64,000 bases of DNA from the NCBI GenBank assembly GCA_039933105.1, contig JBDTOT010000013.1, positions 37,280-101,279 of the forward strand, in the 5' to 3' direction. The notes under the pieces are model-generated. The model had not been told where the DNA came from and did no database searches. It saw only the letters and a program-made list of their open reading frames with translations. Numbering within the stretch: position 1 is the stretch's first letter; every line of letters starts with the position of its first letter. The translations under genes and the position numbers were made by a program. The stretch comes from FEN-1219 sp039933105 (GTDB taxonomy: Bacteria > Pseudomonadota > Gammaproteobacteria > Steroidobacterales > Rariloculaceae). Of the stretch, positions 9,512 through 18,283 are shown in pieces.

Positions 9512-10122
9512 CCAGTGGTCTCCACGAGGCGCCACACGCGGCCCAGATCTTTCAACTCGAGGCCGAACTCGACGGCGCGCGGCCGTAAGACCAAACGCTG
9601 CGGACCTTGCACATCGACCGGCGGCCACTCGAGATGCCATTGACCGGCCGTGTCGAGGAACCGAACCTGGACGTTCTTGACGCCGTCGAGCAGCTCGGTA
9701 CGTACGGGCGGCGTGGATACCGTTCGATCCATGACCGGCCAATGCAAGCGTACGAGCTTGTCGTTCTCGAAATTGTAGGCGACGCGTAACACCGTTCCGC
9801 GTGGGAACCCGCCGGGGTTGGACCAACCACCGCGGCTGAACTCGAGTGCGAATTGCGCGTTCGGATCGGCGAGCATGCTCGGCAGATAGGTCGCACCGAG
9901 CTCGTCGCGTGTCTCGCGCGGTTGCAACTGCGACAGGTCCTGCGTGACGAGCCGCATTGCGAGCTGGATCGCCTGCCAACGTTCGGTGTGCTCGCGCGCG
10001 AGTGTCTGTTGCTTGATGACCTGCGTGAGCCCTGTCAATGCCATCACGCCAATCACCGCGACGATCGCCAGCGCGACGAGCATCTCGATCAACGTGAATC
10101 CGCGGGCCAAACGCTTATGCAT
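9508..10122 (-). CDS. gspJ: Type II secretion minor pseudopilin GspJ
   Basis: Protein of 204 residues starting MHKRLARGFTLIEMLVALAI, a canonical type IV prepilin leader: basic residues, cleavage after Gly, Glu at +5 and a hydrophobic helix. The body (MRLVTQDLSQL, then an RGG-containing stretch near residue 90) fits GspJ, which joins GspI and GspK at the pseudopilus tip. The start follows the gspI stop by 2 bp. The leader should be processed and methylated by prepilin peptidase GspO/PilD, not encoded here. Confidence 0.9.
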   Translation of the reverse strand: MHKRLARGFTLIEMLVALAIVAVIGVMALTGLTQVIKQQTLAREHTERWQAIQLAMRLVTQDLSQLQPRETRDELGATYLPSMLADPNAQFALEFSRGGWSNPGGFPRGTVLRVAYNFENDKLVRLHWPVMDRTVSTPPVRTELLDGVKNVQVRFLDTAGQWHLEWPPVDVQGPQRLVLRPRAVEFGLELKDLGRVWRLVETTG

Positions 10123-10124
10123 GC

Positions 10125-10562
10125 TCAACCTCGCTGGCCGCCGGCCCGCGGCGAAGACCACTGCGGTGGCAGGAACCCGGGAGGAGCGGGCGGCTCGATC
10201 AACCCAGACACTTTGTGCACGACACGTTTGGGGTCTGCTGCAAATGACACGGACACGTCCACGCGATGCAGATTCTTCACGCCCGTCTCTTGAACCTTGA
10301 TGACGCACCGCCATTTCTGGCCCGCGAACTCGACATCCTCGTCGGAGTCGCCGATGGCCGGCCACGTGGAGCCCACACTGAGCTCCGTGAGCTTGTTCGT
10401 GGCGATCCAGCTGGCCAGCGTTTTCTGCTCTATATAGACCGCTGCCGCCGCGTAGCGGTTCAGCTGCGTGTTCACGGCCATCATGCCGAGCGAGACGATC
10501 ACGAGGGCGACCATCGCTTCCAGCAACGTGAACCCTCGCGTACTAGACGCGTTAGCGCCCAT
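10125..10562 (-). CDS. gspI: Type II secretion minor pseudopilin GspI
   Basis: Protein of 145 residues with the prepilin leader MGANASSTRG|FTLLEAMVALVI, where the bar marks the predicted cleavage. The conserved LEAMVAL and YIEQKTLASWIATNKL are diagnostic of GspI. It overlaps the end of gspH by 11 bp in another frame, as is common in compact gsp operons. It is predicted to be an inner-membrane and periplasmic component of the pseudopilus tip complex. Confidence 0.9.
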   Translation of the reverse strand: MGANASSTRGFTLLEAMVALVIVSLGMMAVNTQLNRYAAAAVYIEQKTLASWIATNKLTELSVGSTWPAIGDSDEDVEFAGQKWRCVIKVQETGVKNLHRVDVSVSFAADPKRVVHKVSGLIEPPAPPGFLPPQWSSPRAGGQRG

Positions 10563-11124
10563 CGAAGCCTGCTTCGCTCACTTTCAGCGTGCCGTCGAGG
10601 TCGCCGGTGAGCTCGAATCGGCCGGGGCGCCCCTCACGCGACACTTCGAGTTTGAACGGCGTCACTTCGCCGCTCGACAACAACATGACCTGCGGCTCGG
10701 GCTTCTCGATGTCGACGTTCTTGAAATCTCGCTTGAGCTCGACCTCACGTCCGTCGAGTAGTAGAGCCATCGTCAAGCGCGGATGCAGCTCATAGACCTG
10801 GAGGAGCTTGTCGTCGGCGGCCTCCACCCACGCGAGCTTCGTGTAGTCGTAGAGATAGAAGCGATAGCCAGTCGTCGTGAAGAGCAATGCGTAATCGCGG
10901 CTCTGCATCAACGACTCTTCGTGCAGAAGACTCAACAGGCCGCGCAGGCGATTCGTCTCTTCGTTAATGTCTCGATCGTTGCCGAGGCCGCCCATCGCCA
11001 GGACAACGGCACCCGCGATGATGCCGATAATCGCGACGACGACCATGAGCTCGAGCAGCGAGAAGCCGCGGCACGCGCCGGGCAAAGGTGCTCGGCTAGA
11101 ATTCCCAGTTGCCGATGTCGGCAT
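10552..11124 (-). CDS. gspH: Type II secretion minor pseudopilin GspH
   Basis: About 190 residues with a prepilin motif CRG|FSLLELMVVVAIIGI. The start is uncertain. ATG at 11124, with GAAGG six bases upstream, gives a 20-residue leader and a 29-bp overlap with gspG. TTG at 11085 would give a more usual seven-residue leader overlapping gspG by 12 bp. The mature body (NRLRGLLSLLHEESLMQSRDY) matches GspH, which links the major pseudopilin GspG to the tip subunits. Confidence 0.87.
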   Translation of the reverse strand: MPTSATGNSSRAPLPGACRGFSLLELMVVVAIIGIIAGAVVLAMGGLGNDRDINEETNRLRGLLSLLHEESLMQSRDYALLFTTTGYRFYLYDYTKLAWVEAADDKLLQVYELHPRLTMALLLDGREVELKRDFKNVDIEKPEPQVMLLSSGEVTPFKLEVSREGRPGRFELTGDLDGTLKVSEAGFDGR

Positions 11125-11533
11125 TGACGCCTTCGCCGCCTTCCTGGCCGTCGGCTCCAAACGTAAACACATCGAACTCGCCATGCTGGCCCGGGTAGGC
11201 GTACTGGTACGGTTTGTTCCACGGATCTACCGGTAAGCGAGGCAATTGCTGCTTCCAGTTTGGCGCGGATGCCTCACCTGGGTTTGTCACGAGCGCCTGG
11301 AGTCCATCGGCGGTGCTCGGATACTTGAAGTTGTCGAGCCGATACAGATTCAGTGCTGTCTCGATGCCGCGGAGGTCCTGCTTGGCTCGATTTTTCGAGG
11401 CCGTATCGAGCTGACCGATGAAGTTCGGCACCACGATCGCTGCGAGCAGGCCGATGATCACGACGACGACCATGATCTCGAGCAACGTGAACCCTTGCTG
11501 CCCAACGCGGCGAGGTGTTCTGATCGGGTCCAT
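11096..11533 (-). CDS. gspG: Type II secretion major pseudopilin GspG
   Basis: Protein of 145 residues with leader MDPIRTPRRVGQQG|FTLLEIMVVVVIIGLL. The GspG body motifs YRLDNFKYPSTADGLQAL and VDPWNKPYQY and the C-terminal FTFGADGQEGGEG (calcium-binding loop) are all present. ATG at 11533 is preceded by AAGG seven bases upstream. This is the first gene of gspGHIJKLMN and it faces the divergent rhombosortase gene 64 bp away. No gspE or gspF lies upstream, so the ATPase and platform genes must be elsewhere. Confidence 0.93.
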   Translation of the reverse strand: MDPIRTPRRVGQQGFTLLEIMVVVVIIGLLAAIVVPNFIGQLDTASKNRAKQDLRGIETALNLYRLDNFKYPSTADGLQALVTNPGEASAPNWKQQLPRLPVDPWNKPYQYAYPGQHGEFDVFTFGADGQEGGEGVNADIGNWEF

Positions 11534-11597
11534 AAGGCTACCTTCGGTTGCGGCCGGATTCGGCGCCGAAGATAGCACAGTCATTGAGATATCCATT

Positions 11598-12218
11598 GTG
11601 AACAAAGGCCTTATCGCGAAACTTAAAGACGTCGCTCATTGGCGACTGCGGCGCGGGTGGCCCCTCCTCGCACTGGCTTTGGCGAGCCTGACGCTGGAGG
11701 TCGCCGGGGACACCGGTAGGCTGTGGGGCAGGTACGACGGCGCTCTGATCATGCAGGGCGAATACTGGCGTCTCATCACCGCTCACGCTGTCCACCTCGG
11801 TTGGGGCCATCTCTGGCCAAATCTGACAGCGCTGCTGTTGATTGGTGCACTGTTCGAGGACCTGTTCGATGCAGGAATGTGGCTCCTGCTAGCCGCGGCG
11901 TCCGCTGGGTCCATCGATCTCGGCCTATTGCTGCTCGACCGGGACGTCGACTGGTACGTGGGGCTGTCCGGTGTATTACACGGCTTCGTCGCGGCGGGCG
12001 CGTTGACGTCTTGCGTCCGCGGTCAGTCGATCGGGTGGCCGCTCGCTCTCGGCCTCGCAGCCAAGCTCGTTTTTGAACAGACGGTCGGGCCGGTCCCGTT
12101 CACGGCTGCCGCGGTCGGCGGACCCGTCGTCGTCGCATCCCACTTATATGGAACCGCCGGCGGGCTCGCGGCTGCAGCGGTTGTTCACATCGTTCGCGTG
12201 CGCAGGGCGCGCGTATAA
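11598..12218 (+). CDS. rrtA: Rhombosortase (rhomboid-type intramembrane serine protease)
   Basis: Polytopic membrane protein of about 206 residues. Rhomboid catalytic elements are visible: HLGWGHLWPN in the second helix, the Ser in GLSGVLHG, and the His in SHLYG of the last helix. The short length without extra domains fits rhombosortase, which removes the GlyGly-CTERM tail of type II secretion substrates. Its position divergent from the gsp genes supports that role. The start is probably GTG at 11598; the frame is open upstream to 11418 but only antisense to gspG. I saw no GlyGly-CTERM protein in this window. Confidence 0.8.
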   Translation: MNKGLIAKLKDVAHWRLRRGWPLLALALASLTLEVAGDTGRLWGRYDGALIMQGEYWRLITAHAVHLGWGHLWPNLTALLLIGALFEDLFDAGMWLLLAAASAGSIDLGLLLLDRDVDWYVGLSGVLHGFVAAGALTSCVRGQSIGWPLALGLAAKLVFEQTVGPVPFTAAAVGGPVVVASHLYGTAGGLAAAAVVHIVRVRRARV

Positions 12219-12249
12219 TCGCGCGTCGCATTTCAACCCTCGAGAACTT

Positions 12250-13020
12250 ATGGATCTGTCCGCGCTACCTGCTCTACCCGGCGTCGCCGGACGTGTAGCC
12301 CTCGTCACCGGCGCTTCACGGGGCATTGGTAGAGCGATCGCGGAAACATTGGCGCGACAGGGCGCCACGGTGATCGGAACCGCGACGAGCGAGCAGGGAG
12401 CCTCCTCGATCAGCGAATGGCTCGCGGCGCTCGGACTGCGCGGCCGCGGCGCACCGCTCGACGTCGGCAACGATCAGTCGGTGGAAACACTGTTCGCCGA
12501 CCTTGCCGGCCGCGAAGGTGCGCCCGAGATTGTCGTCAACAACGCAGGCATCACGCGCGACAACCTTTTGATGCGGATGAAGCCGGACGAGTGGAACGAC
12601 GTCGTGTCGACGAACCTCTCGTCGGTGTATCGCGTGTGTAAGGCGAGCCTTCGCGGCATGATGAAGGCGCGGTACGGAAGGATCATCAACATCAGCTCGG
12701 TCGTTGGGCTGATCGGCAACCCGGGGCAGGCGAACTACGCGGCCGCGAAGGCAGGCATGATTGGCTTCACGAAATCTTTGGCGCGCGAGATTGCGTCGCG
12801 CAACATCACCGTGAACGCGGTCGCACCCGGGTTCATCGAAACCGACATGACACGTGCGCTCGACGAACGGCAGGTGGAAGCGCTGAAGTCGCAGATTCCG
12901 CTCGCGAGGCTCGGCACGGCCGCTGATGTGGCCGCAGCTGTCGCATTCCTCGCCTCCGACGCGGGCGCCTACATCACGGGTGAAACGTTGAACGTCAACG
13001 GCGGTCTGTCGATGCACTAA
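12250..13020 (+). CDS. fabG: 3-oxoacyl-ACP reductase FabG
   Basis: Short-chain dehydrogenase of 256 residues, reducing 3-ketoacyl-ACP with NADPH in type II fatty acid synthesis. Visible: cofactor loop TGASRGIG (residues 20-27), NNAG, and the catalytic Ser/Tyr/Lys in ISSVVG and NYAAAKAG (Tyr about 164, Lys about 168), with PGFIETDMT near the substrate side. ATG at 12250 has GAGAA just upstream. It precedes acpP and fabF. The usual upstream neighbours plsX, fabH and fabD are replaced by the rhombosortase gene. Confidence 0.92.
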   Translation: MDLSALPALPGVAGRVALVTGASRGIGRAIAETLARQGATVIGTATSEQGASSISEWLAALGLRGRGAPLDVGNDQSVETLFADLAGREGAPEIVVNNAGITRDNLLMRMKPDEWNDVVSTNLSSVYRVCKASLRGMMKARYGRIINISSVVGLIGNPGQANYAAAKAGMIGFTKSLAREIASRNITVNAVAPGFIETDMTRALDERQVEALKSQIPLARLGTAADVAAAVAFLASDAGAYITGETLNVNGGLSMH

Positions 13021-13124
13021 GCCGTAGCAGAATTCGTTGACAATCGGGGGATTGCGGCCTTGGGGCCGACTGTCCGGCATCTGTAGAATGGCCCCATCGA
13101 TTCCAATACAATACGCGCCACATC

Positions 13125-13146
13125 GGCCGGGCCCCTTGGTCCGGCC
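13125..13146 (+). promoter_or_regulatory. GC-rich hairpin in the acpP leader
   Basis: Two nine-base arms, GGCCGGGCC and GGTCCGGCC, flank a CCTT loop and pair along their full length with one G-U wobble. The hairpin lies 24 bases before the acpP ATG and is followed by an AT-rich stretch and a GGGG-type ribosome-binding site, not by a U-tract. It could be an mRNA-stabilising or attenuating leader structure; the role is inference. Confidence 0.45.
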
Positions 13147-13170
13147 GGTCAATTAATAAGGGGTAGGAAT

Positions 13171-13413
13171 ATGAGTAGCGTCGAAGAGCAAGTCAGAGGG
13201 ATCATTGCCGAGCAGCTTGGTCTCAAAGCCGACGAAATCAAGAACGATGCATCGTTCGTCGATGATCTGGGCGCTGACTCTTTGGATACCGTCGAGCTCG
13301 TCATGGCGTTGGAAGAGGAGTTCGAAACCGAAATCCCTGACGACGACGCCGAGAAGATCACCACCGTGCAGCAGGCCATCGACTACATTCGTGCCCGCCA
13401 GACCGCAGCCTAG
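13171..13413 (+). CDS. acpP: Acyl carrier protein
   Basis: Acidic 80-residue ACP. The phosphopantetheine attachment motif DDLGADSLD is present with Ser37 as the modified residue. It carries growing acyl chains for the Fab enzymes. ATG at 13171 follows a purine-rich AAGGGGTAGG site. The 150-bp gap before it holds the leader hairpin, suggesting separate or boosted transcription relative to fabG, as expected for a very abundant protein. Confidence 0.96.
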   Translation: MSSVEEQVRGIIAEQLGLKADEIKNDASFVDDLGADSLDTVELVMALEEEFETEIPDDDAEKITTVQQAIDYIRARQTAA

Positions 13414-13472
13414 CCACAGGCGTCTGCTCACGAGCCCCGCCATCTCTTCCTCCGCAGTCCGAGACCCCGACC

Positions 13473-14714
13473 GTGTCTAAACGGCGCGTCGTAGTCACAG
13501 GCCTTGGCCTGATATCCCCGGTCGGCAACACCGTTGCCGAAGGGTGGAAGAACGTCCGCGACGGCATCAGCGGTATCGGTCCGATCGAACATTTCGACGC
13601 CAGCGCGTTCACGACGCGCTTCGCCGGCACGATCAAGAACTTCGACCCTGCGCACTACATGGAGCCCAAAGAGGCTCGCAAGTGCGACCCGTTCATGCAC
13701 TACGGCATCGCGTCGTGTGTGCAAGCGCTCCGCGATTCGGGGCTCGAAGTGAAGGAACCTAACGCGCACCGTTTTGGTGTCGCAATGGGATCCGGCATCG
13801 GCGGCATCAGCACGATCGAAGCGAACCATTCGAAATGGCTCGAAGGCGGCCCGCGCAGAATCTCGCCATTCTTCGTGCCCGCAAGCATCATCAACATGAT
13901 TTCCGGACACGTGTCGATCAACCATGGATTGACCGGTCCGAACCTGGGCATTGTCACTGCATGCACTACCGGGACGCACTCCATCGGTCTCGCTGCGCGC
14001 CTGATTCAATACGGCGACGCCGACTACATGCTCGCCGGCGGCGCCGAATTTGCGGCCACACCGTTGGGTCTGGGCGGCTTTTGCGCGGCACGCGCATTGT
14101 CGCAGCGTAACGACGACCCGAAGCGCGCGAGCCGACCATGGGATCGCGATCGCGACGGCTTCGTCTTGAGCGACGGAGCAGGCTGTATCGCTCTCGAGGA
14201 ATACGAGCACGCCAAAGCACGCGGCGCACAGATCTATGCCGAGTTCGTGGGTTTCGGCATGAGTGCGGATGCGCACCACATCACCGCGCCCGCAGAGAAC
14301 GGCCAAGGCGCTTACCAATGCATGGTCAACGCCATGCGCGACGCTGGGCTGAATCCGGAACAAATCGGCTACGTGAACGCTCACGGCACCTCGACGCCAC
14401 TCGGCGATGTCGCGGAGACCGTAGCCCTCAAGCGCGCATTCGGTGACGCCGCCAAGTCCGTTGCAGTTAGCTCCACGAAGTCCACGACCGGGCACATGAT
14501 TGGTGCCGCGGGCGGCGCCGAAGCCATCTTCACGATTTTGGCACTGCGCGATCAGGTCGTTCCGCCGACCATCAACCTCGAGAATCCCGATCCCGCCTGC
14601 GATCTCGACTACACGCCGAACACCGCACGTAGCCTGACCCTCGAGTACGCGCTGTCGAATTCATTTGGGTTCGGCGGGACCAACGGCACCGTCGTCTTCA
14701 AGCGAGCCCGCTGA
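13473..14714 (+). CDS. fabF: 3-oxoacyl-ACP synthase II FabF
   Basis: Condensing enzyme of 413 residues. The Cys-His-His triad is visible in VTACTTGTHS (Cys about 163), NAHGTSTPLGD (His about 304) and TTGHMIGAAGG (His about 340). It elongates acyl-ACP with malonyl-ACP. The start is GTG at 13473 (SKRRVVVTGLG). It lies 59 bp after acpP and is probably co-transcribed with it. Confidence 0.95.
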   Translation: MSKRRVVVTGLGLISPVGNTVAEGWKNVRDGISGIGPIEHFDASAFTTRFAGTIKNFDPAHYMEPKEARKCDPFMHYGIASCVQALRDSGLEVKEPNAHRFGVAMGSGIGGISTIEANHSKWLEGGPRRISPFFVPASIINMISGHVSINHGLTGPNLGIVTACTTGTHSIGLAARLIQYGDADYMLAGGAEFAATPLGLGGFCAARALSQRNDDPKRASRPWDRDRDGFVLSDGAGCIALEEYEHAKARGAQIYAEFVGFGMSADAHHITAPAENGQGAYQCMVNAMRDAGLNPEQIGYVNAHGTSTPLGDVAETVALKRAFGDAAKSVAVSSTKSTTGHMIGAAGGAEAIFTILALRDQVVPPTINLENPDPACDLDYTPNTARSLTLEYALSNSFGFGGTNGTVVFKRAR

Positions 14715-14804
14715 GGGCCGCCAAACGTCCGGCCTGTCGACATGACGGGCAACGACCGTTCTGCTACAAACCAGGCTGACCTCGGCCGCAGCGATTGAAT
14801 CGTC

Positions 14805-15626
14805 GTGGAAACCCTTTGGCTCGTGAATGGACAGCGAACCGGCGTCGATCCCGCCGACCGCGGGCTCGCGTATGGCGACGGGCTTTTCGAGACAATGGCC
14901 GCGCGCGACGGCCAAATTCGCTGGCTCGATCTGCACCTCGACCGTCTCGAGGAGGGTTGCCGCCGCCTCGAGATTCCTCCGCCGGAGCGGCACGTCCTGA
15001 CAAACGAAATCGCGAACCACCGCACGCGCGGCGGCCGCGCCGTCGTAAAGGTGATCGTGACACGCGGCCCCGGTACCCGCGGCTATGCGCCGCCGGCGAC
15101 TCCCGTACCGACTCGGATTGTCTCGATCGGTGCCTGGCCTGACTATCCGAACAGCCATTACGCAAACGGCATTCGCGTGTGCGTGTGTCGCCTACGACTC
15201 GCGACGAATCCGGTGCTCGCCGGTGTGAAGCATCTGAATCGCTTGGAGCACGTGCTTGCGCATCTCGAGTTGCGCGGCACCAATGCAGAGCAGGGGCTCC
15301 TTCTCGATACGAGCGAGCACGTCGTCGGCGGAACGAGCAGTAACGTATTTGCCATACAACGGGGGCAGTTGCTCACGCCGGCCATCGAACGAGCCGGGAT
15401 CAAAGGTGTCATGCGCCGTGTCGTGCTCGCGGCCGCCGCGGAGATTGGTTTGCAAACCGCGGAGCGCGACTTGACGCTTGCGGAAGTCGCGAACGCCGAC
15501 GAGCTTTTCATGACGAATGCGCTGTTCGGCATCTGGCCGGTCGCCGTGTTCGAGAACAGAACGCTGGCGCCCGGCCCCGTTACGCGGAAACTCATGCAGC
15601 ACTTACGCGTAGGTTCCGATGCGTAG
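14805..15626 (+). CDS. pabC: Aminodeoxychorismate lyase
   Basis: Fold-type IV PLP enzyme of 273 residues that releases p-aminobenzoate and pyruvate from aminodeoxychorismate for folate synthesis. YGDGLFET near the N-terminus and KHLNRLEHVLA are PabC hallmarks. GGTSSNVF binds the PLP phosphate. The start is GTG at 14805. It lies between fabF and mltG, the standard gammaproteobacterial order, and its end overlaps the mltG start by 8 bp. Confidence 0.9.
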   Translation: METLWLVNGQRTGVDPADRGLAYGDGLFETMAARDGQIRWLDLHLDRLEEGCRRLEIPPPERHVLTNEIANHRTRGGRAVVKVIVTRGPGTRGYAPPATPVPTRIVSIGAWPDYPNSHYANGIRVCVCRLRLATNPVLAGVKHLNRLEHVLAHLELRGTNAEQGLLLDTSEHVVGGTSSNVFAIQRGQLLTPAIERAGIKGVMRRVVLAAAAEIGLQTAERDLTLAEVANADELFMTNALFGIWPVAVFENRTLAPGPVTRKLMQHLRVGSDA

Positions 15627-16638
15627 CCGCGTTTGGTTGTCGCTGCTGACGGTGATCGCGCTCGTCGCGGCCGGGGGCGCTGCGACCGCGTTCGCGTGGC
15701 GCACTCTGAATACCGCTATAGCGCTACCCGCGGAGGGATCGTGGCTCGAAGTCGAGAACGGAATGTCGTTGCGGCGCGTAGCTACACAACTCGGGGAGCG
15801 GGGAGTATTGGCTTACCCGTGGCTGCTTACCGCGTACGCACGCGCGACGGGAGATGCGACGCGAATTCGCGCCGGAGAATACCAGTTGCCGTCGGGCACG
15901 ACGCCGCTCTCACTGCTATCGAGGCTCGTGTCCGGTCAGGTGTATCTGCATCAAATGACGATCGTCGAGGGCTGGCGGTTCACAGACCTGCTGCGCACAC
16001 TGCGCTCCAACCCGGCGATCGTTGCAGGCGCTCTCGACGGGCCCGGCATAATGGCGGCGCTAGGCGAACCCGGAGTGCATCCGGAAGGTCAGTTCTTTCC
16101 CGATACGTACAGGTTTGCAAAGGGGACAACGGAGCTCGACGTGTTACGACAGGCACATCAAGCGCTACTGTCGCACCTCGAGGCGGCGTGGCAGTCGCGG
16201 TCGCCGAAATCGCAGGTGAAGAGTTCGTACGAAGCCCTGATTATGGCGTCGATTATCGAGAAGGAGACCGCATTGCCCGCGGAGCGACGTTTGATCGCAG
16301 GCGTTTTTCACGAGCGCTTGCGACGCAACATGCGGCTGCAGACCGACCCCACCGTCATTTACGGGCTCGGTGAAGCCTTCGACGGCAATCTGCGCCGTGA
16401 CGATCTCGAGCGCGACACGCCATACAACACATACACGCGTGGCGGGCTGCCGCCGACACCGATTGCCTTGCCCGGCGCCGGGGCGCTCGAGGCAGCTGTG
16501 ATGCCGGAAATTAGCGGTGCCGTGTATTTCGTAGCCACAGGTCGAGGCGACGGCAGTCATCATTTTTCGGCGACGCTCGAAGAGCATGACCGCGCAGTGC
16601 GCGACTACTTGCGGCAGTTGCGAAACCCGGAGCGGTGA
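15619..16638 (+). CDS. mltG: Endolytic murein transglycosylase MltG
   Basis: YceG-like protein of 339 residues with an N-terminal membrane anchor (about residues 7-27) and a periplasmic catalytic domain. The catalytic Glu lies in ASIIEKET (about residue 214). LQTDPTVIYG and YNTYTRGGLPPTPI are conserved family motifs. It cleaves nascent glycan strands and is thought to terminate polymerisation. The stop codon overlaps the tmk ATG in TGATG. Confidence 0.93.
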   Translation: MRSRVWLSLLTVIALVAAGGAATAFAWRTLNTAIALPAEGSWLEVENGMSLRRVATQLGERGVLAYPWLLTAYARATGDATRIRAGEYQLPSGTTPLSLLSRLVSGQVYLHQMTIVEGWRFTDLLRTLRSNPAIVAGALDGPGIMAALGEPGVHPEGQFFPDTYRFAKGTTELDVLRQAHQALLSHLEAAWQSRSPKSQVKSSYEALIMASIIEKETALPAERRLIAGVFHERLRRNMRLQTDPTVIYGLGEAFDGNLRRDDLERDTPYNTYTRGGLPPTPIALPGAGALEAAVMPEISGAVYFVATGRGDGSHHFSATLEEHDRAVRDYLRQLRNPER

Positions 16639-17267
16639 TGCGCGGCGCATTCATCACGCTCGAAGGCGGCGAAGGCGTTGGCAAGTCCACGAATCTCTCG
16701 TTCGTCGCCGACACCTTGAAGGCCACGGGGCGGGACGTGCTCACGACACGCGAGCCCGGCGGCACTCCGCTCGGCGAACGCATTCGCAGCTGGATTCTCG
16801 AGGGCGATCACGGCCGTCTGTCGGCCGAAGTAGAAGCGCTGCTGATGTTCGCCGCGCGCGCGCAGCACCTCGAGCAGGTCATTCGGCCGGCGTTGGCAGC
16901 CGGCCGTTGGGTTGTTTGTGATCGATTCACGGATGCCACGTTTGCCTATCAAGGGGGAGGGCGGGGTGCGAACCCTGCGCTGCTGCGTAACCTGCGCGCG
17001 GAAATCCAGCAGGGCCTCGAGCCGGACTTGACGTTGTTGCTCGATGCGCCGCTCGACGTGGGTTCTGGTCGCATCGCCGAGCGCGTACCCGATCATTTCG
17101 AGCGCGAGCAGCGCCCGTTCTTCGAACGCGTGCGCAATGCATACCTACAGCTGGCCGCGGAGAATTCGGCACGGATCAAGATCGTCAACGCGTCGCAGCC
17201 GCTCTCCGCAGTGCAAACGCAAATCGCCGTGCAACTCGATGCACTGGCCGCTAGGTTTCAGCCATGA
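16638..17267 (+). CDS. tmk: Thymidylate kinase
   Basis: P-loop kinase of 209 residues phosphorylating dTMP to dTDP. Visible: Walker A GGEGVGKST near residue 10, TREPGGTPLGE, and a DRF motif in CDRFTDATFAYQGGGRG (about residue 95). ATG at 16638 shares a base with the mltG stop. The holB start overlaps its end by 4 bp. Confidence 0.94.
   Translation: MRGAFITLEGGEGVGKSTNLSFVADTLKATGRDVLTTREPGGTPLGERIRSWILEGDHGRLSAEVEALLMFAARAQHLEQVIRPALAAGRWVVCDRFTDATFAYQGGGRGANPALLRNLRAEIQQGLEPDLTLLLDAPLDVGSGRIAERVPDHFEREQRPFFERVRNAYLQLAAENSARIKIVNASQPLSAVQTQIAVQLDALAARFQP
16954..16961 (+). other. KOPS octamer (FtsK-orienting), pointing right
   Basis: Exact GGGNAGGG (GGGGAGGG) on the plus strand inside tmk, 10.8 kb left of dif and pointing towards it. 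Confidence 0.4.
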
Positions 17268-18283
17268 CCACGAACTCACCGATCGAGATACTGGGAACGA
17301 AGCTTTGCCCATGGCTCGCTCCCGCTTTCGAACGTTTGCAGGCGGCACGACGCGCGCAACGGCTAGGCCACGCGTGGCTCATCGCGGGCCCGGCGGGGAT
17401 CGGCAAGCTCAATCTCGCCTTGGTCGCGGCGCATCAGCTGTTGCGCGACGCGGCCGCGCCGCCGCAACCCTTGGGTCCGGCGGAGGCGCTGGCGGCGCTT
17501 GCGGCACGGTACGAGCCGGCCGACCATGCTGCGGATTTGCACTGGATCCATCCGCAGGAGGAGAAGAACACGATCTCCATCGAGCAGATACGCGACCTGA
17601 TCGACGCGATCAGCCTCACGGCACATGGTGCCGCCAAGGTGGTCATTATCGAACCTGCGGACGCGATGACAGCGCCCGCGGCCAATGCGTTGTTGAAGAC
17701 CCTCGAGGAGCCCGCTGGCGCCGCGTACCTATTCCTGTTGAGTAGTCAGCCGAACCGACTCCCCGCCACGATCCGAAGTCGTTGCCAGCGCCTCGATATC
17801 GTCCGCCCCGCACCCGCGACGCTCGCGGCATGGCTCGGCGTGACCGATGCCGCGGCGGTCGCGGATGCGTGGCAGATGACGGGTGGAGCGCCGCTCCGCG
17901 TAGCCCAGCTAACGTCCCAGGCAGACTCCACTTGGAACAACAAGTTACGTACTGATCTTTCGGCGATATCTAGCGATGCCAGAGACCCGATGGCAGTCGC
18001 TGACACGTGGGCCAAAGGTGACACGGAGCTAGCACTGGTTTGGCTCATGCACGAACTGCACGCGGAGGTGCGTCAGCGCGTCGATGCCGAGGGTTCGACC
18101 GCGGTCACAGTTCGCCCAGACGCTACGTTGCATAATGCATGGTGCCTACTGACACTTAAGACGTTGTTCGAGCAGTACGACAAAGCCGAGAGACTCCTGA
18201 ACCAGCTCGGCTCCGGAGTCAATCTGGAGCTCGCGATTCAGGCGCTTTTGGTCGGTTTTGTGGTGAATCGAGGACAGTCGTGA
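17264..18283 (+). CDS. holB: DNA polymerase III subunit delta'
   Basis: AAA+ clamp-loader subunit of 339 residues. HAWLIAGPAGIGK is the P-loop region, NALLKTLEEP is the delta' signature and IRSRCQR is the conserved SRC motif. The four zinc-binding cysteines found in many DnaX/HolB proteins are absent: the segment between the P-loop and LHWIHP has none. It follows tmk with an ATGA-type overlap, and its end overlaps the pilZ gene by 4 bp. Confidence 0.9.
   Translation: MTTNSPIEILGTKLCPWLAPAFERLQAARRAQRLGHAWLIAGPAGIGKLNLALVAAHQLLRDAAAPPQPLGPAEALAALAARYEPADHAADLHWIHPQEEKNTISIEQIRDLIDAISLTAHGAAKVVIIEPADAMTAPAANALLKTLEEPAGAAYLFLLSSQPNRLPATIRSRCQRLDIVRPAPATLAAWLGVTDAAAVADAWQMTGGAPLRVAQLTSQADSTWNNKLRTDLSAISSDARDPMAVADTWAKGDTELALVWLMHELHAEVRQRVDAEGSTAVTVRPDATLHNAWCLLTLKTLFEQYDKAERLLNQLGSGVNLELAIQALLVGFVVNRGQS

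Noticed and set aside
11598..12218. A GlyGly-CTERM substrate for the rhombosortase within the window
   Set aside because: I checked the C-termini of the exported proteins, including both subtilisins, and none ends with Gly-Gly, a helix and basic residues.
13037..13100. TTGACA near 13037 with TAGAAT near 13084 as the acpP promoter
   Set aside because: The spacing is over 40 bases, far from the usual 16-18; one of the two may be real but not as a pair.
13428..14495. A 355-codon minus-strand frame opposite fabF
   Set aside because: Shadow of fabF, whose catalytic residues are all present.
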